A stretch of DNA of 9,835 bases from Prevotellaceae bacterium (GTDB lineage: Bacteria > Bacteroidota > Bacteroidia > Bacteroidales > UBA932). The stretch covers positions 1 through 9,835 of the forward strand of contig JAITQP010000010.1 of NCBI GenBank assembly GCA_031288885.1, in the 5' to 3' direction. A model generated the notes under the pieces. That model saw only the letters and a program-made list of their open reading frames with translations, did no database searches and had not been told where the DNA came from. The translations under genes and the position numbers were made by a program. Shown here piece by piece: positions 1 through 6,751 of this stretch. Every line of letters starts with the position of its first letter. The first letter of the stretch is position 1.

Positions 1-17
1 ATTCCTTAGCGCCTCAT

Positions 18-1760
18 TCACTCATAGTCCAAGTCCAGCTTTTGCTTGAGCGTGGCGAGCAGCGGATTTTGCTCTGCCAAAAATTTATAGCAGTTTTCGT
101 TGCCGTATGGCTTTACGGGTCTGGCGTCGGGCTCCTCCTCTACCGAAAACTCCACCGTAGCGTGCGCGTTGTGCAGGCGCTGCTGCAGGAAGTACACCAG
201 CGACGCCTTCTCTTGCTCCACCTCCCGCAGGATAAGCTCGTTGTCCACCTTCATGGAGATGGTGCGCTTGTCGTCCCCAATGGTTTTACGCGCGCTGAGC
301 ACGGCGTTTTTCACCCGCGTTTTTTGCTCCGGCAGCGCCGCCGCGTACTGCAGGCAGGCCTTTTGCAGCAGCTCGTCGGTCAGCTCCTGCGCCGCTGCCG
401 TGGCGGTGGCGGGTTCGGCGCTGCCGGATTTGGTGGCGGCGGTGGGCGGTATTTTTTCGGGCATGCTGGTCAGCGCGCCCCTTATTTGCACGGTTTTTGG
501 CAGCTCTCCGGCGGGCGGATGCGCTGCGCTTGGCGTTTCCTTTGGGGGTATAGCGGCAGGCGGCGCAGCGGCGGGCGTTGGCGCGGCAGGTGCGGCAGGT
601 GCGGCAGGTGCAGGTGCAGGTGCAGGTGCGGCGGCGGGTATTTGGGTTACGTCAGGATTTTTTTTTTCAGCGCACAGGTACGAGATTTGCAGCAGGCAGA
701 GCTCTACGTGCAGGCGCGGGTTGCCGCTGGCTTTGTACCCCACGTCGCAGCGGGTGGCCAAGTTGAGCGCCTCAAACAGGAATCGGGCGTCGCAGCTGAG
801 GGCCTGCTCGCGGTACATTTTCTTTATCGAGTCGCTGGCCTCAAGCAGCTGCACGGTTTGCTCATCCTTGCACACGAGCAGGTCGCGGAAGTGCGAGCAC
901 AGCCCCGAGATGAAGTGCTGCCCCTCAAACCCCTTCGACAGCACCTCGTCAAAAATGAGCAGCGCCTCGCTGTAGCTGCACCTCAGGAACGCGCCGGTGA
1001 GCTTAAAGTAGTAGTCGTAGTCGAGCACGTTGAGGTTTTCTATCACCTTGGCGTAGGTGAGCTCGTTGCCGCAGAACGACACCACTTGGTCAAAAATGGA
1101 GAGCGCGTCGCGCATAGCGCCGTCGGCTTTTTGGGCAATGATGTGCAGGGCGGAGTCTTCGGCGGCAACGCCCTCGTTTTGGGCAATCATTTTGAGGTAG
1201 GTCACCGTATCGTCGGTTCTGATGCGGTTAAAGTCGTAGATTTGGCAGCGCGACAGGATGGTGGGGATAATCTTGTGCTTTTCCGTTGTGGCGAGGATAA
1301 ACACGGCGTGCACCGGCGGCTCCTCCAGCGTTTTGAGAAAGGCGTTAAAGGCGGTGGTCGATAGCATGTGCACCTCGTCGATGATGTACACGCTGTACTG
1401 CCCTATCTGCGGCGGGATGCGCACCTGCTCTATGAGCTGGCGGATATCCTCCACCGAGCTGTTCGACGCGGCGTCGAGCTCGTGGATGCTGTACGACCGC
1501 CCCTCGTTGAACGAAAGGCAGCTCTCGCACTCGTTGCACGCCTCCATGTCGGGCGTAGGGTTGGTGCAGTTGATGGTTTTTGCAAAAATGCGGGCGCAGG
1601 TAGTCTTCCCCACGCCGCGCGGCCCGCAAAAGAGGTAGGCGTGCGCCAGATGCTTGCGAACAATGGAATTCTTGAGCGTGGTGGTAATGGAGGATTGCCC
1701 CACCACCGAGGCAAAAACCTGCGGACGATACTTTCGCGCTGATACTACAAACTCATCCAT
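18..1760 (-). CDS. dnaX: DNA polymerase III subunit tau/gamma (DnaX)
   Basis: DnaX is the ATPase motor of the clamp loader, which places the sliding clamp on primed DNA; in its long tau form it also tethers the polymerase cores. The 580-residue protein opens with VSARKYRP and has a Walker A motif GPRGVGKT (46-53). Four cysteines, C65, C75, C78 and C81, form the expected zinc module. Walker B is IIDEVHM (126-132) and the SRC sensor is at 170-172. Clamp-loader domains I-III run to about residue 365. An Ala/Pro-rich linker follows (about 375-460), then a C-terminal domain (about 460-580) presumed to bind polymerase and helicase. The ATG at 1760 gives the family's normal N-terminus. The gene is divergent from the TPR gene and has its own promoter at 1803-1833. 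An A10 run at codons 365-368 may yield a truncated gamma form (separate entry). The identification is secure. Confidence 0.97.
   Translation of the reverse strand: MDEFVVSARKYRPQVFASVVGQSSITTTLKNSIVRKHLAHAYLFCGPRGVGKTTCARIFAKTINCTNPTPDMEACNECESCLSFNEGRSYSIHELDAASNSSVEDIRQLIEQVRIPPQIGQYSVYIIDEVHMLSTTAFNAFLKTLEEPPVHAVFILATTEKHKIIPTILSRCQIYDFNRIRTDDTVTYLKMIAQNEGVAAEDSALHIIAQKADGAMRDALSIFDQVVSFCGNELTYAKVIENLNVLDYDYYFKLTGAFLRCSYSEALLIFDEVLSKGFEGQHFISGLCSHFRDLLVCKDEQTVQLLEASDSIKKMYREQALSCDARFLFEALNLATRCDVGYKASGNPRLHVELCLLQISYLCAEKKNPDVTQIPAAAPAPAPAPAAPAAPAAPTPAAAPPAAIPPKETPSAAHPPAGELPKTVQIRGALTSMPEKIPPTAATKSGSAEPATATAAAQELTDELLQKACLQYAAALPEQKTRVKNAVLSARKTIGDDKRTISMKVDNELILREVEQEKASLVYFLQQRLHNAHATVEFSVEEEPDARPVKPYGNENCYKFLAEQNPLLATLKQKLDLDYE
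583..627. repeat. In-frame tandem repeat in the DnaX Ala/Pro linker
   Basis: On the plus strand there are three exact copies of GCGGCAGGT (583-609) followed directly by three exact copies of GCAGGT (610-627). On the dnaX strand they encode repeating Ala-Pro and Ala-Ala-Pro steps in the flexible linker after the clamp-loader domains. Both units are multiples of three, so copy-number change would alter linker length without breaking the frame. Confidence 0.85.
658..667 (-). promoter_or_regulatory. Candidate slippage/frameshift site in dnaX (A10 run)
   Basis: The dnaX coding strand reads GAA AAA AAA AAT CCT GAC at codons 365-370, an unbroken run of ten A. It contains the -1 slippery heptamer A AAA AAA in the correct phase. 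Moving to the -1 frame, or adding one A to the mRNA, gives AAA TCC TGA, stopping at 654-652 with a 369-residue product. Moving to the +1 frame, or losing one A, gives ATC CTG ACG TAA, stopping at 649-647 with a 370-residue product. Either product would hold domains I-III only, which is a gamma-like subunit. Known precedents are ribosomal frameshifting in E. coli dnaX and transcriptional slippage on an A run in Thermus dnaX. I see no obvious upstream Shine-Dalgarno-like stimulator, and the downstream mRNA is C-rich without a clear stem. I therefore favour transcriptional slippage, as an inference. Confidence 0.6.
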
Positions 1761-1802
1761 TTAATGTTGTTTTCTCGTTTCAATATTTTTATGTGAGGCG
1801 GG

Positions 1803-1833
1803 CAAATGTAGCATTTTTTGTGCGTTGCGGCAA
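1803..1833 (-). promoter_or_regulatory. dnaX promoter, Bacteroidota type
   Basis: On the minus strand, TACATTTG (1810-1803) matches the Bacteroidota -7 consensus TAnnTTTG. A TTG at 1833-1831, 20 nt upstream, fits the -33 element. Transcription would begin near 1797, leaving a leader of about 37 nt before the dnaX ATG at 1760. Both elements and their spacing agree with the consensus, so this is the best-supported promoter in the window. Confidence 0.6.
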
Positions 1834-1902
1834 GATTTATACGGTTAAATGGAGAATTTGTTGATATTTATCTCAAGGACTATTGAATAAAATTTTCTTT
1901 CT

Positions 1903-1936
1903 TCTGCAAAATGAGCACAAAAAAGTACTATCTTTG
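1903..1936 (+). promoter_or_regulatory. Promoter for the TPR-protein gene
   Basis: TATCTTTG at 1929-1936 matches the -7 consensus TAnnTTTG. The upstream partner is weak: TCTG at 1903-1906, 22 nt away. The predicted start of transcription is near 1942, giving a leader of about 50 nt before the ATG at 1993. The site is back to back with the dnaX promoter in a 232-bp divergent, AT-rich spacer that has no other visible gene. Confidence 0.5.
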
Positions 1937-1992
1937 GTGGTCGAAAAAACTAATTTATTTGTTTCACAAAATTTAAAAATACAAATGTAGCT

Positions 1993-3327
1993 ATGAAAAA
2001 GTTTTTTATCCTTACAATTTGCGCCATCATCTCTTTTGGCGCCGTGGCACAGGTGCAAATCAAGGCGCCAGACCTTGAAAGCCTAAAGAAAGAGGTAGCC
2101 AAAAGCAACGCAGACACCGCCAACCCCAAGAAAAAAGACCAGCCCAAAACGTGGGTGCAGCGCGCCGGAAAGCTCGTTAGCGTGCACGAAAAAGCCACCA
2201 TGGGGGCAAACCGAGGCATGCACAAGGCTATCTTTGCAACGCTCACCAAAGAAGCTAAAGCCGAAACGGTGGGCGGCGTTGAGTACGAGGTGCTGGTATT
2301 CCCCACCATAGACTTTTACTTTGACAAAAATAGCGGTACGTTGGTGCTGTGGAAAGAGAAGGAAACCGCCACCGAGCGCCCGCTCTCGCAGGCCTACGCG
2401 TCATACCTCAAGGCGGTGGAGCTGGACGTTAAGGGCGCCCAAACAAAAAAGATAAAGGAGGGGCTCACGTCCCTTTCCGGAAAGCTGCGCGAGGAGGGGC
2501 TGATTGCCTACATCGGGGACAACTACAAGCTGGCGCAGCAGTACTTCATGGAGGCGGTAGAAGCCATGCTGCATCCGGTGGTGGGCGGGAGCCTCGATAC
2601 GGTGTTGGCAAGCTTTGCGTTCTACGCCGGCGTGGTATCGCTCGACGAGAGCGTGAGCGACTACGACAACGCCATCCGCTACATGAAGCTGTGCATCGAC
2701 AACGCATTCTTTGAGGACGGCAGCGTGTACTCCTACCTCGCCAAGGCTCAGGCCGCCAAGGGCGACACCACCGCGCAGGAGCAAACGCTATCGGAGGGTT
2801 TTGTAAAGTTCCCGAGCAACCAAGCCATTTTGATTGAGCTCATCAACCTTTACCTGAGCGCCGGCGAGAACGAAGACAAGGTCATTGCGTACCTGAAAAA
2901 GGCGCAGGAAAACGAGCCGACCAACGCAACGCTATACTTTGCCGAGGCTACGCTGTACGAAAAGCTCAAAAGGTTTGACGACGCCGAGCGGCTGTACCTG
3001 AAAACAGTAGAGGTGGACTCTGCCAGCTACAACGGCTACTACAACTTGGGCGCGCTGTACTACAATAGGGCGGTAGAGTACATCAAAGAGGCGCAGGAAA
3101 TTAAGGACTGGAAAGATCCCAAAATTAAGGAGCTGGAGAAGCAAGCCAACGACGAGTTTAAGCGCTCGCTGGCGCCCTTCAAAAAGGCGCACGAGCTGCA
3201 ACCCAACGACAAGTACGCGCTGGAGAACGTAAAGAATATCTACTTCCGCTTCCGCGACGAAAGCAAGGAAATGATGGATCTCTACAACCTCTACAACGAA
3301 AAATATACCAAGCTGCAAGGGTTGTGA
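1993..3327 (+). CDS. Exported tetratricopeptide-repeat protein, function unknown
   Basis: This 444-residue protein begins MKKFFILTIC and has a hydrophobic stretch ending AVA-Q. That is a typical signal peptide with likely cleavage after A19; there is no lipobox cysteine at the site. A short basic, Lys/Asp-rich segment follows (30-60), then a region with aromatic, beta-like sequence around 95-122 (YEVLVFPTIDFYF). From about 165 to 440 there are helical repeats. The clearest TPR unit is 312-342 (ATLYFAEATLYEKLKRF, DDAERLY). At 346-405 a repeat appears expanded, with a charged helix inserted between YYNLGALYYNRA and FKKAHELQPND. Such repeats usually act as protein-binding scaffolds, here probably in the periplasm. 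I recall similar TPR proteins in Bacteroidota but know no assigned role. Start chosen: the ATG that gives the signal peptide. Its own promoter lies upstream, and an inverted repeat follows 65 nt after the stop. Confidence 0.85.
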   Translation: MKKFFILTICAIISFGAVAQVQIKAPDLESLKKEVAKSNADTANPKKKDQPKTWVQRAGKLVSVHEKATMGANRGMHKAIFATLTKEAKAETVGGVEYEVLVFPTIDFYFDKNSGTLVLWKEKETATERPLSQAYASYLKAVELDVKGAQTKKIKEGLTSLSGKLREEGLIAYIGDNYKLAQQYFMEAVEAMLHPVVGGSLDTVLASFAFYAGVVSLDESVSDYDNAIRYMKLCIDNAFFEDGSVYSYLAKAQAAKGDTTAQEQTLSEGFVKFPSNQAILIELINLYLSAGENEDKVIAYLKKAQENEPTNATLYFAEATLYEKLKRFDDAERLYLKTVEVDSASYNGYYNLGALYYNRAVEYIKEAQEIKDWKDPKIKELEKQANDEFKRSLAPFKKAHELQPNDKYALENVKNIYFRFRDESKEMMDLYNLYNEKYTKLQGL

Positions 3328-3392
3328 TTTGTTGTCATTGGTAATATGCTGACAATTTGTGTTATGATTAAAAATATTTCTTTTAGCTAAAA

Positions 3393-3431
3393 ACCATCAC
3401 GTCCCGACCTAAGCTGCGTCGGGACGTTGGT
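3393..3431. terminator. Strong inverted repeat, possible terminator
   Basis: ACGTCCCGAC (3399-3408) and GTCGGGACGT (3418-3427) form a perfect 10-bp stem with a 9-nt loop. The stem extends by ACCA (3393-3396) pairing with TGGT (3428-3431) if two bases bulge. It lies 65-104 nt after the TPR-protein stop. No T run follows it on the plus strand. On the minus strand a T5 tract follows a few bases after the stem, but no minus-strand gene is nearby. A 12-bp palindrome, TTTTAGCTAAAA (3381-3392), abuts it. It could be a transcript 3' end or a dispersed repeat; the DNA fold is certain, the role is not. Confidence 0.45.
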
Positions 3432-3489
3432 GTAATATAGCCGCTAACCGCTAACCGTTGACCACTACTCTGATTTACTATTTTTTTTG

Positions 3490-3497
3490 TAACTTTG
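3490..3497 (+). promoter_or_regulatory. Promoter for the rsfS-ftsH-DUF2007-cdsA run
   Basis: TAACTTTG matches the Bacteroidota -7 consensus TAnnTTTG and sits just after a T8 tract (3481-3488). No good -33 TTG lies 19-22 nt upstream. A start near 3503 would give a leader of about 100 nt. That leader contains a small stem, GGCGC (3542-3546) with GCGCC (3553-3557). The spacer 3328-3606 has no convincing gene. Besides this site it holds the inverted repeat at 3393-3431 and a short direct repeat, CCGCTAA twice (3441-3454). Confidence 0.45.
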
Positions 3498-3606
3498 CCG
3501 GCAAGCTTCGGGAGTTTGGGTTTGGCAGGCGCGCTACGATAGGCGCCATGCAGCGCCACAACGCCCATTAGTCGCTACTATTTAATTGACGCCTTATACT
3601 ATCTTA

Positions 3607-4248
3607 ATGACAAAAAAGAAACCAACCTCGCGCTCCACCGCTGCTACCGCCGAGCGGCTTTGCGCCACCGCTGCCGAGGCGATGCTCGACAAAAAGGCGC
3701 AGCACGTGATGAGCCTCGACCTTAGCCAAATTGACGGTGCTATAGCCACCTGCTTTGTACTCTGCAACGCCGACTCCACCACGCAGGTGGAGGCAATTGC
3801 CGACAACGTAGAGGAGCAGGTGCGAAAAACGTTAGGAGAAAAACCCCTGCGCCGCGAGGGTTTTGAGAATGCCATTTGGATAATACTCGACTACGTGGAC
3901 GTGATGGTGCATATTTTTCAGACCGAAGCGCGCAGCTTTTACCGCCTCGAATCGCTCTGGGCCGACGCTGAGCTGCGGCGCTACGACGAAAAACCTCCGG
4001 CGGAGGTAAAAGAAGACGCCCCAGCAAAAGCGCCTGCAAAGGCAAAAGCAAAAGCTCCGGCAAAGAAAGCTCCGGCCAAGAAAGCTGCCGCGCCTAAAGC
4101 GCCGGCTGCCAAAAAACCCGCCGCCGCCAAGGCAACCAAACCGGCGGCAAAGAAAGCTACAGCAGCGGCAAAGAAAGCTACAGCAGCCGCAAAGAAAACC
4201 ACGCCGGCCACGAAGAAAGCCGCTGCAGCTAAAATTAAGAAATCATAA
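3607..4248 (+). CDS. rsfS: Ribosome silencing factor RsfS with histone-H1-like tail
   Basis: RsfS (Iojap/DUF143 family) binds ribosomal protein uL14 on the large subunit and blocks 30S-50S joining when nutrients are short. Residues 15-122 are the family domain, with LDLSQIDGAIATCFVLCNAD (37-56), the VEAIADNVEEQV helix (61-72) and DYVDVMVHIF (95-104), then YRLESLWADA. The usual protein is about 105-125 residues; this one is 213. After the domain, residues 138-213 hold 24 Lys, abundant Ala and Pro, and no acidic or aromatic residue, in units such as APAKKAPAKK and KKATAAA. That composition resembles histone H1 and bacterial H1-like proteins. An RNA- or DNA-binding or ribosome-tethering role is inference. 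The ATG at 3607 is preferred over an upstream in-frame TTG at 3586, because it gives MTKKK and needs no rare start. It is first in a run ending with cdsA, with ftsH 27 nt downstream. Confidence 0.93.
   Translation: MTKKKPTSRSTAATAERLCATAAEAMLDKKAQHVMSLDLSQIDGAIATCFVLCNADSTTQVEAIADNVEEQVRKTLGEKPLRREGFENAIWIILDYVDVMVHIFQTEARSFYRLESLWADAELRRYDEKPPAEVKEDAPAKAPAKAKAKAPAKKAPAKKAAAPKAPAAKKPAAAKATKPAAKKATAAAKKATAAAKKTTPATKKAAAAKIKKS
4150..4191 (+). repeat. 21-bp tandem duplication in the RsfS tail
   Basis: Two adjacent 21-bp units, 4150-4170 and 4171-4191, differ only at one third-codon position (gcg versus gcc). Each encodes KKATAAA, and a partial third unit follows at 4192. The near identity at the DNA level suggests recent expansion of the tail by in-frame duplication. 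Confidence 0.85.
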
Positions 4249-4275
4249 CTATCCTTAATCTTATAAATCCCTAAT

Positions 4276-6513
4276 ATGACGACGGAGCAAAACGACAAAA
4301 AAACGAAGCAACCTGCCGAAAAGCCGCTGCGCAACGCCGGCAAGCCCAACAACAACGTGTACTGGATTTACGCGCTGATTATAATGGGCATCTTTGGCGT
4401 TAACTACTTCCTGAACTCAGGCAACCCCGTTGAGATTTCGTGGCGCGAGGTGCGCACCAAAATGATAGCCGACGAGGATATCGCCAAAATTGTGGTGGTC
4501 ACCAACGCCCCCCGCAAAGTTGAGGTGTACCTCAAGCCGGACAGGCTCGAAAAGTACGAAAGCCGCTTTACGGGCGCCTTTGACTCGCCCGCCAAGCATG
4601 GGCCGCACTTCTTTTTCACCATAGGCGATACCAAAGCGTTTCAAGACCAGCTGGCGCAGGCGCAGGAAAATATCGCCGAAAGCGACCGCATTGAGCCGGA
4701 GTTTATAGAGCACACCAACTATCTGGGCAACATCCTTGGGTGGCTGCTGCCGGTGGTGCTGGTCATCGGGATATGGATGTTCTTTATGCGGCGCATGGGC
4801 GGCGGAATGAGCAGCGGCATGGGCGGCGGAATTTTCAGCGTGGGCAAGTCCAAGGCGCAGCTCTTTGATAAGGACAACAAGGTGCGCATTACCTTCAACG
4901 ACGTGGCGGGGCTGGAGGAGGCTAAGGTCGAAATCATGGAAATTGTGGACTTCCTGAAAAACCCCAAGCGCTACACCGACCTTGGCGGCAAAATTCCCAA
5001 GGGCGCGCTGCTCGTAGGCCCCCCGGGCACGGGGAAAACCCTGCTGGCAAAGGCGGTGGCGGGCGAGGCAAACGTCCCCTTCTTCTCCCTCTCCGGCTCC
5101 GATTTTGTGGAAATGTTTGTGGGCGTGGGGGCGTCCCGCGTGCGCGACCTCTTTAAGCAGGCTAAGGAAAAAGCGCCCTGCATCATCTTTATCGACGAAA
5201 TTGACGCCATTGGGCGCGCGCGCGGCAACAAGGCCGCCTTTACCACCAACGACGAGCGCGAAAACACCCTCAACCAGCTCCTGACCGAAATGGACGGCTT
5301 TGCCTCCAACTCCGGCGTAATCATCCTCGCAGCCACCAACCGCGCCGACATTCTCGACCGCGCGCTGCTGCGGGCAGGCCGCTTTGACAGGCAAATTCAC
5401 GTGGACTTGCCCGACCTCAAGGAGCGCCTCGAAATATTCAAGGTGCACCTGCGCGGGCTAAAGCTCGTGGAGGGCTTTGAAATTGACTTCCTCGCCAAGC
5501 AAACGCCCGGCTTTTCGGGCGCAGACATCGCCAACGTGTGCAACGAAGCGGCGCTCATTGCCGCCCGCAAAATGAAGCCCAGCATCGACAGGCAAGACTT
5601 TCTCGACGCGGTTGACCGCATCGTGGGCGGGCTGGAGAAGAAAAACAAAATTATTTCGGCGGAGGAAAAGCGCACCATCGCCTACCACGAAGCCGGACAC
5701 GCCACGGTGAGCTGGCTGCTGGAGCACGCCAACCCGCTGGTGAAGGTTACCATCATCCCGCGCGGACGCTCGCTCGGCGCCGCGTGGTACCTGCCCGAGG
5801 AGCGGCAAATCACCACGCAGGAGCAGCTGCTGGACGAAATGGCGGCAACCCTCGGCGGACGAGCCTCGGAGGAGCTCACGTTCCGTAAAATCTCCACCGG
5901 CGCGCTCAACGACTTGGAGCGCGTCACCAAGCAGGCCTACTCCATGATTGCCTACTTTGGCATGAGCGGCAAGCTGCGCAACCTCAGCTACTACGACTCC
6001 ACAGGGCAGGAGTACTCGTTCTCGAAGCCCTACAGCGAGCAAACCGCCGTGACCATCGACGAGGAGGTGCAGGCGCTGATAGATAAGGCGTACAAGCTGG
6101 CAAAGCAGGTGCTGACGCAAAACAAAAAGGGCTTGAAGCAGCTGGCGGAGCTGCTGCTGGAGCGCGAGGTTATCTTTAGCGAGGATTTGGAAAAAATATT
6201 TGGCAAGCGCAAGGGCGACCGCCCCGAGCTACTCATCCCCACCGAGGCTACCACCGACACCGCCGCCGACAGCAACACCGCCGCTCCCGCCGACGCAGAC
6301 GGCGCCGAGCCGCAGGAAAAACCTAAGCGAAAATCGCGCAAACCTAAAACCGAAACCGAAGCCGTCCCCACCGCGCCGGCGCCAGCGCCGATTATGGAGC
6401 AATCGCTGTTTGATGCGCCTTTGCCTAAGCCGAAGCCGGAGGAAGCGCAGGTGGCAAAAGGCAGCGACGCCAGCGACGAGGGCGAAGCAACGCCGGAGGG
6501 GAGCACAAATTAG
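4276..6513 (+). CDS. ftsH: ATP-dependent zinc metalloprotease FtsH
   Basis: FtsH is the hexameric inner-membrane AAA+ protease that extracts and degrades damaged membrane proteins and some regulators. Transmembrane helix 1 is at about 29-47, a periplasmic domain spans 48-150, and helix 2 is at 152-171, followed by a Gly/Met-rich linker. The pore motif FVG is at 281-283. Walker A is GPPGTGKT (248-255), Walker B is IIFIDEID (303-310), and the second region of homology ends AGRFDR (367-372). The zinc site is HEAGH (471-475), with D546 in TGALNDL as the likely third ligand. All catalytic residues are present. At 745 residues it is longer than the usual 640-680. The excess is a C-terminal tail (about 651-745) that is acidic, Pro/Ala/Lys-rich and low in complexity. 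The ATG at 4276 follows rsfS by 27 nt, consistent with cotranscription. Confidence 0.97.
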   Translation: MTTEQNDKKTKQPAEKPLRNAGKPNNNVYWIYALIIMGIFGVNYFLNSGNPVEISWREVRTKMIADEDIAKIVVVTNAPRKVEVYLKPDRLEKYESRFTGAFDSPAKHGPHFFFTIGDTKAFQDQLAQAQENIAESDRIEPEFIEHTNYLGNILGWLLPVVLVIGIWMFFMRRMGGGMSSGMGGGIFSVGKSKAQLFDKDNKVRITFNDVAGLEEAKVEIMEIVDFLKNPKRYTDLGGKIPKGALLVGPPGTGKTLLAKAVAGEANVPFFSLSGSDFVEMFVGVGASRVRDLFKQAKEKAPCIIFIDEIDAIGRARGNKAAFTTNDERENTLNQLLTEMDGFASNSGVIILAATNRADILDRALLRAGRFDRQIHVDLPDLKERLEIFKVHLRGLKLVEGFEIDFLAKQTPGFSGADIANVCNEAALIAARKMKPSIDRQDFLDAVDRIVGGLEKKNKIISAEEKRTIAYHEAGHATVSWLLEHANPLVKVTIIPRGRSLGAAWYLPEERQITTQEQLLDEMAATLGGRASEELTFRKISTGALNDLERVTKQAYSMIAYFGMSGKLRNLSYYDSTGQEYSFSKPYSEQTAVTIDEEVQALIDKAYKLAKQVLTQNKKGLKQLAELLLEREVIFSEDLEKIFGKRKGDRPELLIPTEATTDTAADSNTAAPADADGAEPQEKPKRKSRKPKTETEAVPTAPAPAPIMEQSLFDAPLPKPKPEEAQVAKGSDASDEGEATPEGSTN

Positions 6514-6549
6514 TAGTTGGGTTTCTCAAATTTTAAAATTAACAATACC

Positions 6550-6741
6550 ATGGAAGCAGATTGGATAAAAATATATGAGGCTGCCGATCCCGTATCGGTA
6601 GAGCTGCTAAAGCAGCGATTGGAGGAGGAAGGTATATACACAGTGGTGCTCAACCATCGCGACACGGAGCTGGGCATTGGCGAGGTGGAGCTGTACGTGC
6701 ATGAGTCAAATAAGGATGCGGCAATGAAGTTTATTTCCTAA
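6550..6741 (+). CDS. DUF2007 small protein
   Basis: This 63-residue soluble protein runs from MEADWIKIYEAADPVSVELL to MKFIS. It matches what I know of the DUF2007 family: an N-terminal strand, a helix with VELLKQRLEEEGI, then VVLNHRDTELGIGEVELYVH and a short final helix. The family is annotated as a putative signal-transducing protein, but its biochemical role is not established. It probably folds as a small ferredoxin-like alpha/beta domain (inference). The ATG at 6550 is preferred to an in-frame TTG at 6517, because the extra 11 residues are encoded by AT-rich spacer and do not look like family sequence. It lies 36 nt after ftsH and 10 nt before cdsA, so it is almost certainly cotranscribed with both. 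Confidence 0.85.
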   Translation: MEADWIKIYEAADPVSVELLKQRLEEEGIYTVVLNHRDTELGIGEVELYVHESNKDAAMKFIS

Positions 6742-6751
6742 TCCTTTACAC

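Noticed and set aside
42..1364. Long plus-strand open frame of 440 codons opposite dnaX
   Set aside because: It is antisense to a securely identified gene. Its translation is Arg/Gly/Val/Leu-rich with no recognisable domain, as expected for the shadow of a GC-rich gene.
3441..3457. CCGCTAA repeated twice plus CCG as an operator or repeat array
   Set aside because: Only two copies of a short unit; too little to support a binding site or CRISPR-like array.
3548..3571. Seven-codon mini-ORF as an attenuator leader peptide
   Set aside because: It has no run of one amino acid, no ribosome-binding site and no alternative terminator fold that I can see.
3586..3606. TTG start that would lengthen RsfS by seven residues
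   Set aside because: The ATG at 3607 is closer to the family N-terminus and needs no rare initiator; the added residues come from AT-rich spacer.
4417..5448. Minus-strand open frame of 343 codons opposite ftsH
   Set aside because: It is the complement of conserved FtsH sequence. The His/Val/Ala-rich translation has no family features, and I see no promoter for it.
6397..6414. QSLF segment in the FtsH tail as a sliding-clamp-binding motif
   Set aside because: The spacing does not fit the Qxx(L/M)F pentapeptide, and a clamp partner makes no sense for a membrane protease.
6517..6549. TTG start that would lengthen the DUF2007 protein by 11 residues
   Set aside because: The extension is encoded by AT-rich spacer containing the palindrome AATTTTAAAATT (6529-6540), and the ATG at 6550 gives the normal family start.
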